A stretch of 64,000 nucleotides of DNA from Trichopria drosophilae (Eukaryota > Arthropoda > Insecta > Hymenoptera > Diapriidae): positions 66,277,501-66,341,500 of the forward strand of contig CM059582.1 in assembly GCA_030407085.1 (NCBI GenBank). The letters are read 5' to 3'. The translations under genes and the position numbers were made by a program. The notes beneath the pieces are model-generated. The model was given only the letters and a program-made list of their open reading frames with translations. It did not search any database and was not told where the DNA came from. Below are positions 31,714-42,791 of this stretch, piece by piece. Each line of letters opens with the position of its first letter. Positions within the stretch are counted from its first letter, which is position 1.

Positions 31714-34700
31714 AGGAGAAATGGGGCATCCCGCCGGCGCCAACGATTACGAGTACGAGTTCCGTCAACGAAGAAGAGGATGCCACTGCCCGAAGAGGCA
31801 GCAAGGACCGGAGGTTGTATTTCGACCTGGTCATCGCCGGAGTCAAAGCCCGAGGACTTTGCGACACGGGCGCAACGCGGTCCTTTGTCGGACCGGGAAT
31901 TGCCGACATGCATCGCGATCGCATTCGGCCCCTTCAGGGAGTAAGTGCCACAGGCCATACGGCGAGGATAACTGGACAGCTACCGTTGGTCGTCGACATG
32001 GGAAATCGGACGGCGCAGGTTTCCTTTCTCGTCGCGACCACGATAGACTACGATGCCATCCTCGGGCTAGATTTTCTGAAGAAAATGAGGATGACCGTCG
32101 ACTGCGAGAAAGGCAAATGGAGGAGTGGCGACGGCCAATGGAGAAGGTTCGCCGTCGCAGAGGAAGCGACGATATACGTAGAATGCGCCGGACTGGCGGA
32201 GGTCACGTCGAGGCAGGAGCAACAGCTGAAGGAGTTATTGGATCAGCTGTTGCCCCCTTCAACCGCCACGCTAGGGACCACTCCCTTAGTAGAGCAGGTC
32301 ATTGACGTAGGGGCCGCGCGACCGATCAAGCACCGGTTTCGCCGCGTATCGCCTGCCGTGCTAGAGGCTTCTCAGGCGGAAGTTGACTCGATGCTTCGCA
32401 ATGACATCATCGAGCCGTCGAGTAGCGCGTGGTCGAGTGCTCCCGTGATGGTCAGAAAACCGAATGGAGCGTATCGGTTTTGCATCGACTTCCGGGATGT
32501 AAACGCCGTGACCAAGAAGGATGCATATCTGCCTCCGAATATAGACGGCATCCTGGACAAAGTGCGCCGCGCGAAGTTTATTAGTAAACTCCACCTGAGC
32601 CAGGCGTACTTCCAGGTGCCGCTCGAAGCGAGAAGTCGGGAAATCACCGCTTTCGCTATCGCAGGCCGAGGGCTTAACAATTTCAAGCGGATGTCCTACG
32701 GCCTGACGAATGCCCCAGCAACGTTCCAACGTCTGATGGATTCGTTGTTCGGTCCAGAGTCCGAACCGCACGTATTCGTGTACCTCGACGACATCATAGT
32801 CGTGAACGAGTCGTTCGAGGACCATCTCAGCTGGGTGCGTAAGGTCTAGGAGACCATTCTGAGAGCAGGTCTTCAGATCAACCGCGATAAAAGCGAGTTC
32901 TGCTGTACCAGTGCCGTATATCTCGGATACCGAGTCGATCGGGAAGGATTACGGCCCGACAAGGAGAAAATCCGCCCAGTATTGGAATACCCCCCACCAC
33001 GGACGTTAAGACAAGTGCGACGATTCCTCGGTATGGTGGGGTGGTATGCGCGATTCATTCCGAATTTGGCGGAGAAGCGATTGCCCCTCACGAAGCTAAC
33101 GAGGAAGGACCAGCCGTGGGAGTGGGGCGAAGAACAGGAGGAGGCGTTCGAATCGCTCAAGACAGCACTGACGGAGGCTCCAGTGCTAGGACGGCCCGAT
33201 TTCAGCCGCCCGTTCGCGTTACAAACGGACGCGAGCGACTATGCCCTCGGCGCCATATTAAAGCAAGCGCAGGATGACCGAGAACACCCGATCGTGTATC
33301 TAAGTCGCACCCTCACTGCCGCCGAGAAGAACTATTCGACAACGGAGAAGGAGTGTCTGGCGGTAGTGTGGGGCGTGAAGAAGCTCCGGGCATACCTGGA
33401 GGGATACCCGTTCGAGGTCATCACAGACCATAGTAGTCTGAGGTGGCTCCGTAACTTGCGAGATCTGACGGGGCGACTCGCGAGGTGGGCCTTGGTGTTG
33501 CAAGGCTGGAACTTCACGATCCGGCACAGGAAAGGAGCATTGCACCATGTCCCGGATGCTCTTTCCCGGAGAGTCGAGGAAGACGTTTGTGCCATGAGAA
33601 TTGCCTCCGAGAGGGATGACTGGTACGAACGGAGGAGAAAATTGGTCGAGGATCATCCTGAGCGTTTTCCAGAGTGGAAAACCGAGAACGGTACGTTGTA
33701 CCATGCACGGTCGGATCCGTTATTGGATCCGGTGACAGGCGGAGAGAACCGCTGGAAACTAGTGCTACCAGTAGGCTTACGAGAAGAGGCACTAGGAAGC
33801 GCCCATGAAGAGGCCCACTTCGGACATTATGGCGTGGAGAAGACATATTGTCGACTGGCGGTGGAGTATTACTGGCCCGGAATGCGTTACGACGTACTTC
33901 AGTACGTGCGCGGATGCAGCGCATGTCAGATGCAGAAAGCATCGCACAGCGGCCCACCCGGGCTAATGGGACAACGAGTGGTCGAGAAACCATAGTCGGT
34001 TGTATCCGCCGATATCATGGGTTCATTTCCGCCCAGCCGTGGACAAAATCGTTATGTCTTGGTGTTCACCGACATGTTCACGCGGTGGGTGGAACTTAAG
34101 GCGTTAAGGACGGCCGATGGCAAAAATATCGCACGAGCCTTCGAGGATCTCGTCTTGTTCCGATGGGAAACTCCGGAGTACTTGCTCACCTACAACGGTA
34201 GGGAGTTCCGGAACGACAACTTGCGGGCGACAACTACCCCGCCGTATTATCCTCAGGCTAACCCGGTGGAGAGAACGAACCGAACGCTTAAAACAATGAT
34301 TCGGACGTTCGTCGGAGCTGATCACCGGGATTGGGCCTTGCACTTGCCCGAATTTCGGTGTGCGATAAATACCGCCGTCCACGACAGCACAAAGGTGTCG
34401 CCAGCCTTTTTGAATTTCGGTCGCCAGCCCGTGCCGGTCAAAAGTTTACGGCGAAGATTGGAAGGGGAAGCCCCTATCCTGCGCATCGAGCCAGAAGACT
34501 GGACCGACCGCATGAAGCGGTTAAGCGCCCTCCGCGACCTAGTGGGTCGGTATCAAGACCGAGCGTGCGAGCGCCAGCGTCGTAGTTATAATCGTGGCAG
34601 ACGTGACGTTCAATAACATGTCGGCGATTCAGTTTTGCGCGGAAGTCACGTTCTGTCGTCGGGAGTAGATCGGTTCGCCGCGAAACTCGCGCCGCGTTAC

Positions 34701-34850
34701 GAGGGGCCGTTCCGTATCGTCCGCGTTATCTCTCCGATCGTGTACTAGTTAGAAGGAGGGAGCGGCCGGAAGGTAACCATGACACACGTGTCAGATTTAA
34801 AGCGGTACGTTGCACCTCGTGGGTCCCGGCGCGTCGAGAATTAATGAGGT
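31713..34850 (+). pseudogene. pol: pol of gypsy-2: protease, RT, RNase H, integrase
   Basis: It is nearly continuous. Protease: LCDTGATRSFVGPG (DTGA at about 31862-31873) and [47 protein letters not shown] and YLDD at 32781-32792, then FLGMVGWYARFI. RNase H: QTDASDYALGAIL and TDHSSLRWL. Integrase: HFGHYGVEKTYCRL...CSACQ zinc domain (about 33815-33940), first Asp in SADIMG, Glu in NPVERTNR. Stops are at 32847, 33993, 34614 and about 34746. The second catalytic Asp of integrase is Tyr (LLTYNGREF, codon 34191-34193), and about a dozen residues before TTPPYYPQANP are missing. It ends TMTHVSDLKRYV, and no chromodomain is visible. Confidence 0.9.
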
Positions 34851-35103
34851 TTGATTTATGTTGCAGGCAACGATGATACCGTCATCCCCGAGTGGCGAGA
34901 CGTCCTCCTATCAAAAGGAGTGATCCTCCGTAGTAAGGGGAAGGTTGAGCCCTGCTCCCTTGTCAGCCCTGCGGGGGTAAGTATAAGTAATTAGAAGGAG
35001 ATGAGGCATAACGCGACAGCGACGTATGGTCCGAACCGGTATTGCGTGGCGGTTCTGCAGGTAACCCTGCGACGAAACTCTCCCGGAGTTTCGGCAAAGG
35101 AGG
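34851..35103 (+). other. Region between pol and 3' LTR of gypsy-2
   Basis: A splice-acceptor-like TTTATGTTGCAG precedes a short coding-like stretch (about 34866-34925). The rest is non-coding and ends in the purine-rich tract before the 3' LTR at 35104. No known protein is recognised. Confidence 0.4.
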
Positions 35104-36234
35104 TGTAACGGAGCGTTACGCCGGCGGACCAGGTACGTTCGCCGTCGTTGGAATATTGCGATAGAAACCGTTTTCGTGCGTTTCCGCGACGGGTTCGGGT
35201 GTTAGGAACGGCCCCTAATCAGCCCGAGTGCCGCCGATTTCGGCGCTCGGCGAAATCGGAGTCAGTTAGCCTCGTGGAGAAAGCCGAGTCGAGTCGAGTC
35301 GAGGAGTATAGTCGAGGTATTCGAGTAGTCAGTATCGTCAAGGTAGTCGAGAGAGTAGAGTCGAGTCATTGGAGGTTGCTCGTAGCGTTGAGGTAGCGGA
35401 GTCGCGCATAGTCGTCGAGACCCGAGTTTAACGCGCGAGAATTGTCCGAGAACGAGTCGAGTCGAGTCGAGGAGTGTAGTCGAGGTATTCGAGTAGTCAG
35501 TATCGTCAAGGTAGTCAAGAGAGTAGAGTCGAGTCGAGTTGAGCGCGTGCGACTCGGAGTAACCGCTAAAAGGAGTCGAGGAACGCCACCCGAGTTGAAC
35601 GCGCGCGACATAGTCCGAGTCCGTTAACGAGCGACGAGAGTCATGAGCCGGCGATTTGCCCGGAGACGAGGCACGAGGTGCCACGCGAGGACGAGCTCGA
35701 GGACCTGTACCGTGGACAGTCGTCCCAGCGAGCCCGGATTACCCGGAAAACCGAGCGAGGGCGGCAACGAGGCCGTTATCGAATGAGCGAGCGAGAAGGC
35801 GAAGGAACTGCCGACCGCGACGACTAAAATGTAAGTCGGCCCTGAGCCAGATTCTGAATTTTGTACCGGGCCTTGAGCCCTCTATATCCTTTTTTGTACA
35901 ATTACAACTAAATATACAGATCATTGTATAATATAAAAATAGTGTTCCTCGTGTTGCTTGCCCCCAAATACTCCGTAGCTGTGCGAGGCGGAGTGCGGGA
36001 GCCGCCATTAGGTTTTCGCGATTTTCAGGCGTCGAAGGAGGCAAGGACGACCCCCTCTGGGTCGAAATCTTGTTCCCAGGGAACACTGGGCCAGCCGAGT
36101 AAGGCCGCTTACCTGGCGCGGCGTTTCCCCCATGGGAAACGCCAAAGTCCGTCATTCGGACGGTAAACGGTCGGAAAATAAATTTCCCTAACGGCAAAAG
36201 TCGTTTATTGTACGTGCTCATAAAGAACGTAACA
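35104..36234 (+). repeat. 3' LTR of gypsy-2
   Basis: It starts TGTAACGGAGCGTTACG and ends AAGAACGTAACA, so the ends are inverted complements. It carries the two GTCGAG-repeat blocks (35285-35370 and 35455-35545). TGTAAGTCGGCC and TATATCC near 35830-35890 mark a likely R region shared with the solo LTR at 25722-26637. Length is 1131 bp. Confidence 0.88.
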
Positions 36235-37035
36235 ATAGTGAAATCTATTTAAACCCTAGAGCTTTTGTGATCATTTAACCCCTTCACTGCTTTTGTTCAT
36301 TGCAGAGGGTAAAATTATCAAAAATTAGTTTAATTTTAGTTAAATTTTTCTTAGTATTCATGATATAAAATAAAATTTCATTGCTTTTAGTATATACACT
36401 GTAAAAAAAAGTTGCTGAATATTACCACGTTCAGCGTTGGTCGAAAAAGAACATACGTTGAACGTAAAGTATTTTCAAACATCGATCATCGATTCTCAAT
36501 TTACAATACAGGTTATGTAAACTCACAACAGATGTTGTAATGTTACAGCAATGGGTTAACTTATAAGGTAGTTACATTTTGTCAGTGACTGTTAAAAAAA
36601 TTTTAGTAAACGACTATTTCGAATCTCTACACATCTCTCGACTTGTAGTTAATTAAATGAATGTACCAATTTTTTAGATATTAATTTATTAACATGAATT
36701 TTTATTAAATTGATTAAACTACAAATCGAGAGCTGTAGAACATTGGAATTGGTATTGATTAACAATGTATTACATCTGATAATGAATTTAAGCATACAGC
36801 AAATTAGAATTGACCAATATCAATCATAGAAGCGACAGCATGGGCTTATCTATATCCGGTCCTTTCGCAAACATATAGCATATTATAAATGGCAAATACA
36901 AATTGAAAAAACTCTGATTTCTTTGGTTCACTCTATTACAATCTGAATATTAAAATAACGACTTTAGTCTATAATGAGTAGTCCATCGTATTTTAATAAA
37001 AGCAATTTCACTTTACTTTTAAAGATAATAAAGAG
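36235..37035. other. Intron end and AT-rich flank of the DUF4806 gene
   Basis: A pyrimidine-rich tract and acceptor (TTTTGTTCATTGCAG) end at about 36305, followed by a few coding-compatible codons before a stop. This could be the last, very short exon of the DUF4806 gene whose donor is at 29140, with gypsy-2 in the intron; this is inference. The rest is AT-rich without features that I recognise. Confidence 0.35.
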
Positions 37036-37935
37036 TTAAGGGCCCTCGAGCGTGCCGAGGCGGTCCTGCCTGTGACGTCAGAGGCGAGAAAACTTTGCGC
37101 CGTAAAATTGGCGATTTTTGAGGGATTTTCGGGAGTTTTTTGCAGAAATCGGTTTCTTGTGTCAAGAAATAGCGATTAAAGTAGTATGGAAAAGATTGTT
37201 TTCTTATAAATAGGAAAAATAAAGCATCAAAGTTTGACAGCGGCCATCTCTTTGTCTAACTTCAGGCGATCGACATAAGACCTTCCTTTCTAGGTTGCTC
37301 CGCTCACTCATGCTTCGAGACTGTCTCACTTGCTCGGAATAGAAAGACACTCGCTCACTCACTCTCTCTCTCTCTCTGATTCCGTAAGAGACTGCAGGCG
37401 CGATTGGCTGTGCGTTGTCGTTACGAAAAATTCATGCATTTTTGCGAATGTGGTCGGGGAACAAAGTTCCGAAAATCAACACACCCCCCGACAGGCCAAA
37501 ATTTGCATATAACATGGCTCCAGCGTGATTTTCTTCCCTTTGTCTTTGCAAATTCGGCAAAAAGAAAGCGAATTAAAAAACGTTAGACTCACGAAATATC
37601 GAAATTTTAGTTTTCGTTTTCGGAACTTTGTTTCCCGGCAGCGCAAATTGTACGATTTTTAAAAAATATGGATGCTTTTTAGAAAGTAACACATCGAGAA
37701 CTGCAGATGGTGAGATACGGTAAGTCATGCAATATAGTTTTGAAGGGTTACTTTTTGATTGTCGGATGATAAAAAGCGAGAAAACTTATAGTCGACTTTT
37801 CAGTGCGCAAAGTAAAATAATTGGCAAAGTAAAGCGCACAAGCATCGAAAACTGTTTTTTTTTCAATAAATTAAACTTGATGTTGTGGCTTATTTTTTTT
37901 CTGACTTTTTTGGAATTTACCGCACAAACCGCAGC

Positions 37936-39897
37936 TCGACACGAACATTGCCAATTTTAAATGGCCACACGACAGCCACACATTGCCACAAGCACACACT
38001 CACACATTCAATAAATGAACAGGGGAAATAAATAAGGGAAAAATACGGGAAAAGGAAATTTTATTTTTTATATTTCATTTGTAAAGGGGGATTGAAACTT
38101 TATTTTTTATATTTTATTTGAAAGGGAGGATTGGAACTGTTTTGATTAAAATGTTTTTTAACAAAAATAAATTATTGTCTGTACATATTATTTATATTTT
38201 CTTTATTTTCTTTTTTTTTTTGAAGAGTCTTCTCCCCCGGAGCACTTGTCAGCTCTTACCGACACGTATCCGCGGGTCCATCGGGTGCTTCTCAGGAACC
38301 TGAAACAGCAATATTGACAAATAAATAAAATGAATGTTTCTAAAAAATTATTTACCTACAATAATTACATAAACCAAAACTGCTACGCAATCTATATGTG
38401 CAATTCAGTAAATGGCATCGATTGATTGTAGACATGTACAATTGTTTACGTAGTTGAAATCTGAATAGAAGTTTAGAAGCTTCCTTTGCCAGAGTCGATA
38501 ACAGATTTTGGGAAAACCTTGCGATATTCTCAAATCATTACACACACTCCATCCTAAGAAACTATAAAACTTGCCATTCGATTTCAAATTCTACAAAAAA
38601 TCCATCGACATAATGTTTTGGAATTTTACACAATTTTTTGAAAGACTGTTATCGACTACGAAAAGGAAGCATCTTATCTTCTATTCAAGATTTAACTATA
38701 AAGACAATTGTACGTCTACAATTAATTTCTGTCATTTACTGAATCGTACACGAGTAACAACTAATACAATTATCTCGAATATACATTAAAAAACTTCCGT
38801 GAGTGGATTGACAGCTACGTGTACGGTTCAGTGAATTACACAATTTGATTGTAAACAGGATTACATGCTTGCATTTCAAATAGAAGGTTACAAGCACCCC
38901 TTTGCACGAGTCAATTATAAACTTTGAAAAAACTTTGCGACCTACTCAAATTATTACACACACTCCGTCGTATGAAACTCTACAACTTGTCGTTCGATTC
39001 CAAATTCAACTACAAAATCCATCTATGTATTACTTTGAAATGTTCACAAGATTTTCTAAAAGACTGTTATCAAGTGCAGCAAAGGGAAACATCTAATCTA
39101 CTATTCAAAATTCGACTATAAAAACAATTGTCCATGTCTGCAATCGATTTCTGTAATTTACTGAATCGTACACGTGTAATAATACTATTACAATTATCTT
39201 GACTGTACATTAAAAAACTTCTGTAAATGGATTGACAGCTACATGTATGATTCAGTAAAATTGTTTTTATAGTTAATTTTTTAATAGAAGGTCAGATGTT
39301 TCCCTTTGCTGCAGTCGATAACAATCTTTTAAAAAATCTTCTAATAATTTGAAAACAATACGTCGATAGATTTTGTTGATGAATTTGGAATCGAGCAACT
39401 AGTTGCAGAGTTTCATACGACGGAGTGTGTGTAATGATTTGAGAATGAAGATTTTCAAAGTCTATTATCGACTCCGCCATAGGGACACTTCTAACCTCTC
39501 ATTCGAAATGACAGTACGTAATAATGTTTACAATGAATTTGTGCAACTTACTGAATATAGCATGCAATTTGTGCAACTTACTGAATATAGTCAATCCTTT
39601 TACAGTAATTTAAAATGTAGCAATTTACCTGGTGTTTTGCCTGGGAATTGTCTACTTACTGCCGGTGGCCTCGTCGCATGATCCTCTCGCGAAGATTTAA
39701 TCGCTAAAGGTCGTCAATTTTTCGGCTTTGCCGTCTGTTGCGTCCGTCTGCTGGGCGTTTTCATTGTTGCTGTAAACAAGAAAACATATTTTAGTTCTAG
39801 TATATTTACAAAAAGTTATGTCGACGATAATTCGAAAATTTACAAAATTCTTACCGGTTGTCCTTGTTGACGCCTGTTCCGTTCATGTGCCGCGCCG
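37936..39897. mobile_element. Insertion in the left arm, made of ~205-bp palindromic units
   Basis: It interrupts the left arm between two copies of GAATTTACC(G/A)CAC(A/G)AACC (about 37918 and 39899). Inside, a unit of about 205 bp occurs at about 38475-38675 and 38892-39095 in direct order (spacing ~417 bp) and inverted at 39290-39490. Each unit is itself a weak palindrome with ends like GATGTTTCCCTTTGC..GTCGATAACA. TTACTGAATCGTACAC-type words recur between units. Small open frames here repeat the same sequence. No coding function is seen. Confidence 0.7.
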
Positions 39898-40000
39898 TCG
39901 AATTTACCACACGAACCGAGTGTTGCCCAACGCTTAGCGTTGTTGCCAAGTCGTTGGCTCTCCGGACTCCGCGCCGCGCAGTAACCAGGAAGAAACTAAT

Positions 40001-41781
40001 TGTAATGGTCATATTCGCGAGTTTGAATTTCGCGCGTTGGGAGTTTGCGACGCGCTAGGATTCCGTGAGGTGGCGCGGCGGTTTGTGCGTTCTGGAGGTG
40101 GACATGGTGATTGGTCGATCGATATCGAGAGGTGAGGTTGTGTTGGTGTTCGCAAAAACACGTGGGTTGGATAACACAAGCGTCGGTTTTCTCGTTCGTG
40201 TGTTTTTCCAAAATCCTTTTCGCGAATGTTCGATATCGGGGAAATTGGCGTCGGTTCGTTCGATCGCGTTAAAGTGTGATGGGACACTTCCTGCGGGGAA
40301 ACTCGAAGTGGGCTACCTTTTAAAAGGGCCCGAGGCAGGACGCGGTTTCCTCTTTCCTGGATTTTCGGCCAAGGCATCCAGGTCGTGTCCGTGCGTTTCG
40401 AGTCGACAGGCTGGTGGTACCGATTGGGGTAAGTTTTCCGCCTCAAATCATTTTGCTTCTGGTTTGGAGCAAACTCCATTTTCAATGTGGGGAAATGTCC
40501 ATAGCATCACCGGCGTCCTTTCCCGGACTTCTGGCTTTTTGTTTTCGGCCTTGGTTTTTTTGCGTCGTCATTCGTTGCTCCGGCATTTTGAAGCACGACA
40601 TTCCACAAATTCGCTGGATAAGGTTGTCCTGCGTGTTCTCCGGAGAGTTTTTCGTCGAGTTCGACGCACGCCCCGCTCTGCAAGTTTCGACGCCATCGTC
40701 GTGGAGAAGAATACCTCGGCCACGTGGTGGATCATCGCCTCTAAAGCCTGGTCATCTCATCCTCCTGGGGATTCTTCGGCTAAATCACTGGTGATCTCCC
40801 ACAGGTACGCTCGCGGGTGTTTATGTGCGCGATTTCGAAAAATCTCGTCGGTTGTGCAAATCGTGAGGGAGATTTTCCTTTTGGCTCATCTCCGGCGTAA
40901 GCTCCTTTTCAACCAGTGCTTTCTCTCGGGTGATTCATGTACGGTGAAAAAATTGCCAGAAACTTTTAGCTTCGTAGAACGGAGGGCTACGCAGCGACAG
41001 GAATTTTGTGGACGTGGAGACAATTACACGTGTTTCCATTATCGTGAACGTGTTCGAGTATTCGGGAAAGATCTTTTTTTACGACACTCCTCGTCGAGTT
41101 AAACCGTTTTGATTCGTGCAAATTAGCATTAAACCGGGATACCGAAGTTGCACTACGTCGAAACGGAGGGCTACGTGGTGCCAGGTCCTACTTGCGCATA
41201 AGGACACGGTTTCTGATTATCACCATTCGTCGTTGGTGATATTAAGATTAGTCGAAACCTTTCGGGTAAAGATATTCGGTCGGGGACCAATCGTTTCATT
41301 CGGTTTTCGGATTTATGTTCGAGGATCCGTATCGGGTGTAATAAGTTAGAATCGGTTAATCGATAAGTGACAGGTCACCGCAGTGACTAACAATCTGTGA
41401 TCCAACCGAGAGGATCCTTCGGTGATATTGTGATTTGGATGTATTCAGATTTCGCAACGATAAGGTTAAAGAGATACCCTGGTGCGTTCGAGGTAAATTT
41501 TGTATTAGCGAGTGCGTCTAGTGTATAAGAGTATCGTACGACATGTATGACACAGGTGCCGAAGCACCCTACTGGTGATTGTTGAAAATAAATCTTCGAG
41601 TCGTTCCCTAAGACGTGCAATCATTTTGATGTTTAATTTTGATAAGAAATATAATTTGAATTGCATAAAAAATAATAAATTGAAGCGCGTTTCGAACCAT
41701 ATTTGGAGTTTGAATCTTCTTTATGTTAATACCTATAATCATCTTCCAAAGTTTGACGTACCCAGGTAAGAAATTGTTACA
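40001..41781 (+). repeat. Core of the TTAA foldback, possibly a solo LTR
   Basis: The 1.78-kb core starts TGTAATGGTC and ends AAATTGTTACA, which resemble LTR ends. It holds a TTTTAAAAGGG box near 40320 and AATAAA near 41587. It is GC-richer than the arms. The longest open frame of the window (40065-41102, 345 codons) lies here but encodes Ser/Arg/Phe-rich sequence without any domain I know, and another frame (40414-40794) overlaps it. I think it is fortuitous. No target duplication is visible, so the LTR reading is tentative. Confidence 0.35.
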
Positions 41782-42791
41782 GTGTATAAGATGATGATGA
41801 TACGTATTGTATAGTTTCTTCCTGTTTCCTGCGCGGCGCGGAATCCGGAGAGCCAACGACTTGGCAACACCGCTATGCGTTCGGCAACACTAGGTTCGTG
41901 CGGTAAATTTGAAAATAGTCAGAAAAAAAATAAGCCACAACATCAAGTTTAAGTTATTGAAAAAAAAAGAACAGTTTTCGACGTTTGTGCGCTTTACTTT
42001 GCCAATTATTTTACTTTGCGCACTGAAAAGTCGAATATAAGTGTTCTCGCTTTTTATCCTCCGATAATCAAAAAGTAAGCCTTCAAAATTGTATTGCATG
42101 ACTTACCGTATATCACCATCTACAGTTCTGGATGTGTTACTTTCTAAAAAGCATCCATATTTTTTAAAAATCGTGCAATTTGCGCGGCCGGAAAACAAAG
42201 TTCCGAAAATGAAAACTAAAATTTAGATATTGCGTGAGTCTAACGTTTTTTTAATTCGCTTTCTTTTTGCCAAATTTTCAAAGACAAAGGGAAGAAAATC
42301 ACGCTGGTGCCATGTTATATGCAAATCTTGGCCTGTCGGGAGGTGTGTTGATTTTCGGAACTTTGTTCCCCGGCCACATTCACAAAAATGCATTAATTTT
42401 TAATAACGACAACGCACGTCCAGTAGCGCCTGCACTCTCTTACGGAAGCAGAGAGATAGAGAGAGAGGGAGCGAGTGTCTTTCTATTCCGAGCAAGTGAG
42501 ACAGTCTCGAAGCGCGAGTGAGCGGAGCAACCTAGAAAGAGAAGGTCTTATGTCGATCGCCTGAAGTTAGACAAAGAGATGGCCGCTGTCAAACTTTGAT
42601 GCTTTATTTTTCCTATTTATAAGCTAACAATCTTTTCCATACTACTTTAATCGCTATTCCTCGACGCGAGAAACCGATTTCTGAAAAAAAAATCGCGAAA
42701 ATCCCTCGAAAATCGCCAATTTCACGGCGCAAAGTTTTCTCGCCTCTGACGTCACGGGCGGGACCGCCTCGGCACGCTCGAGGGCCCTTAA

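Larger units (their letters stand above)
29182..36234 (+). mobile_element. Gypsy-2: GC-rich Ty3/gypsy LTR retrotransposon
   Basis: It is bounded by the exact 4-bp duplication ATAG (29178-29181 and 36235-36238). LTR starts are at 29182 and 35104, and a purine tract AAAGGAGG precedes the 3' LTR. The order is gag remnant, protease, RT, RNase H, integrase. It is far more GC-rich than its surroundings. The left junction lies 3' of a splice donor of the DUF4806 gene and the right junction lies 5' of a good acceptor, so it probably sits in an intron. Only a few stops break pol, so it is much younger than gypsy-1 and the BEL element. Confidence 0.9.
37040..42787. mobile_element. Foldback element with ~1-kb inverted arms and TTAA target duplication
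   Basis: The ends GGGCCCTCGAGCGTGCCGAG and their inverse are flanked by TTAA on both sides (37036-37039 and 42788-42791), the target of piggyBac, Kolobok and Sola3 elements. Arms pair 37040-37935 with about 41895-42787 and, beyond an insertion in the left arm, 39898-39997 with 41812-41912. Each arm contains a copy of the 190-bp module also found as a free MITE at 28005-28198. No transposase is recognised. The core between the arms is about 1.8 kb. Confidence 0.88.

Noticed and set aside
31001..31924. 307-codon minus-strand frame
   Set aside because: It is antisense to the gypsy-2 gag and protease region, and its sequence simply mirrors those codons.
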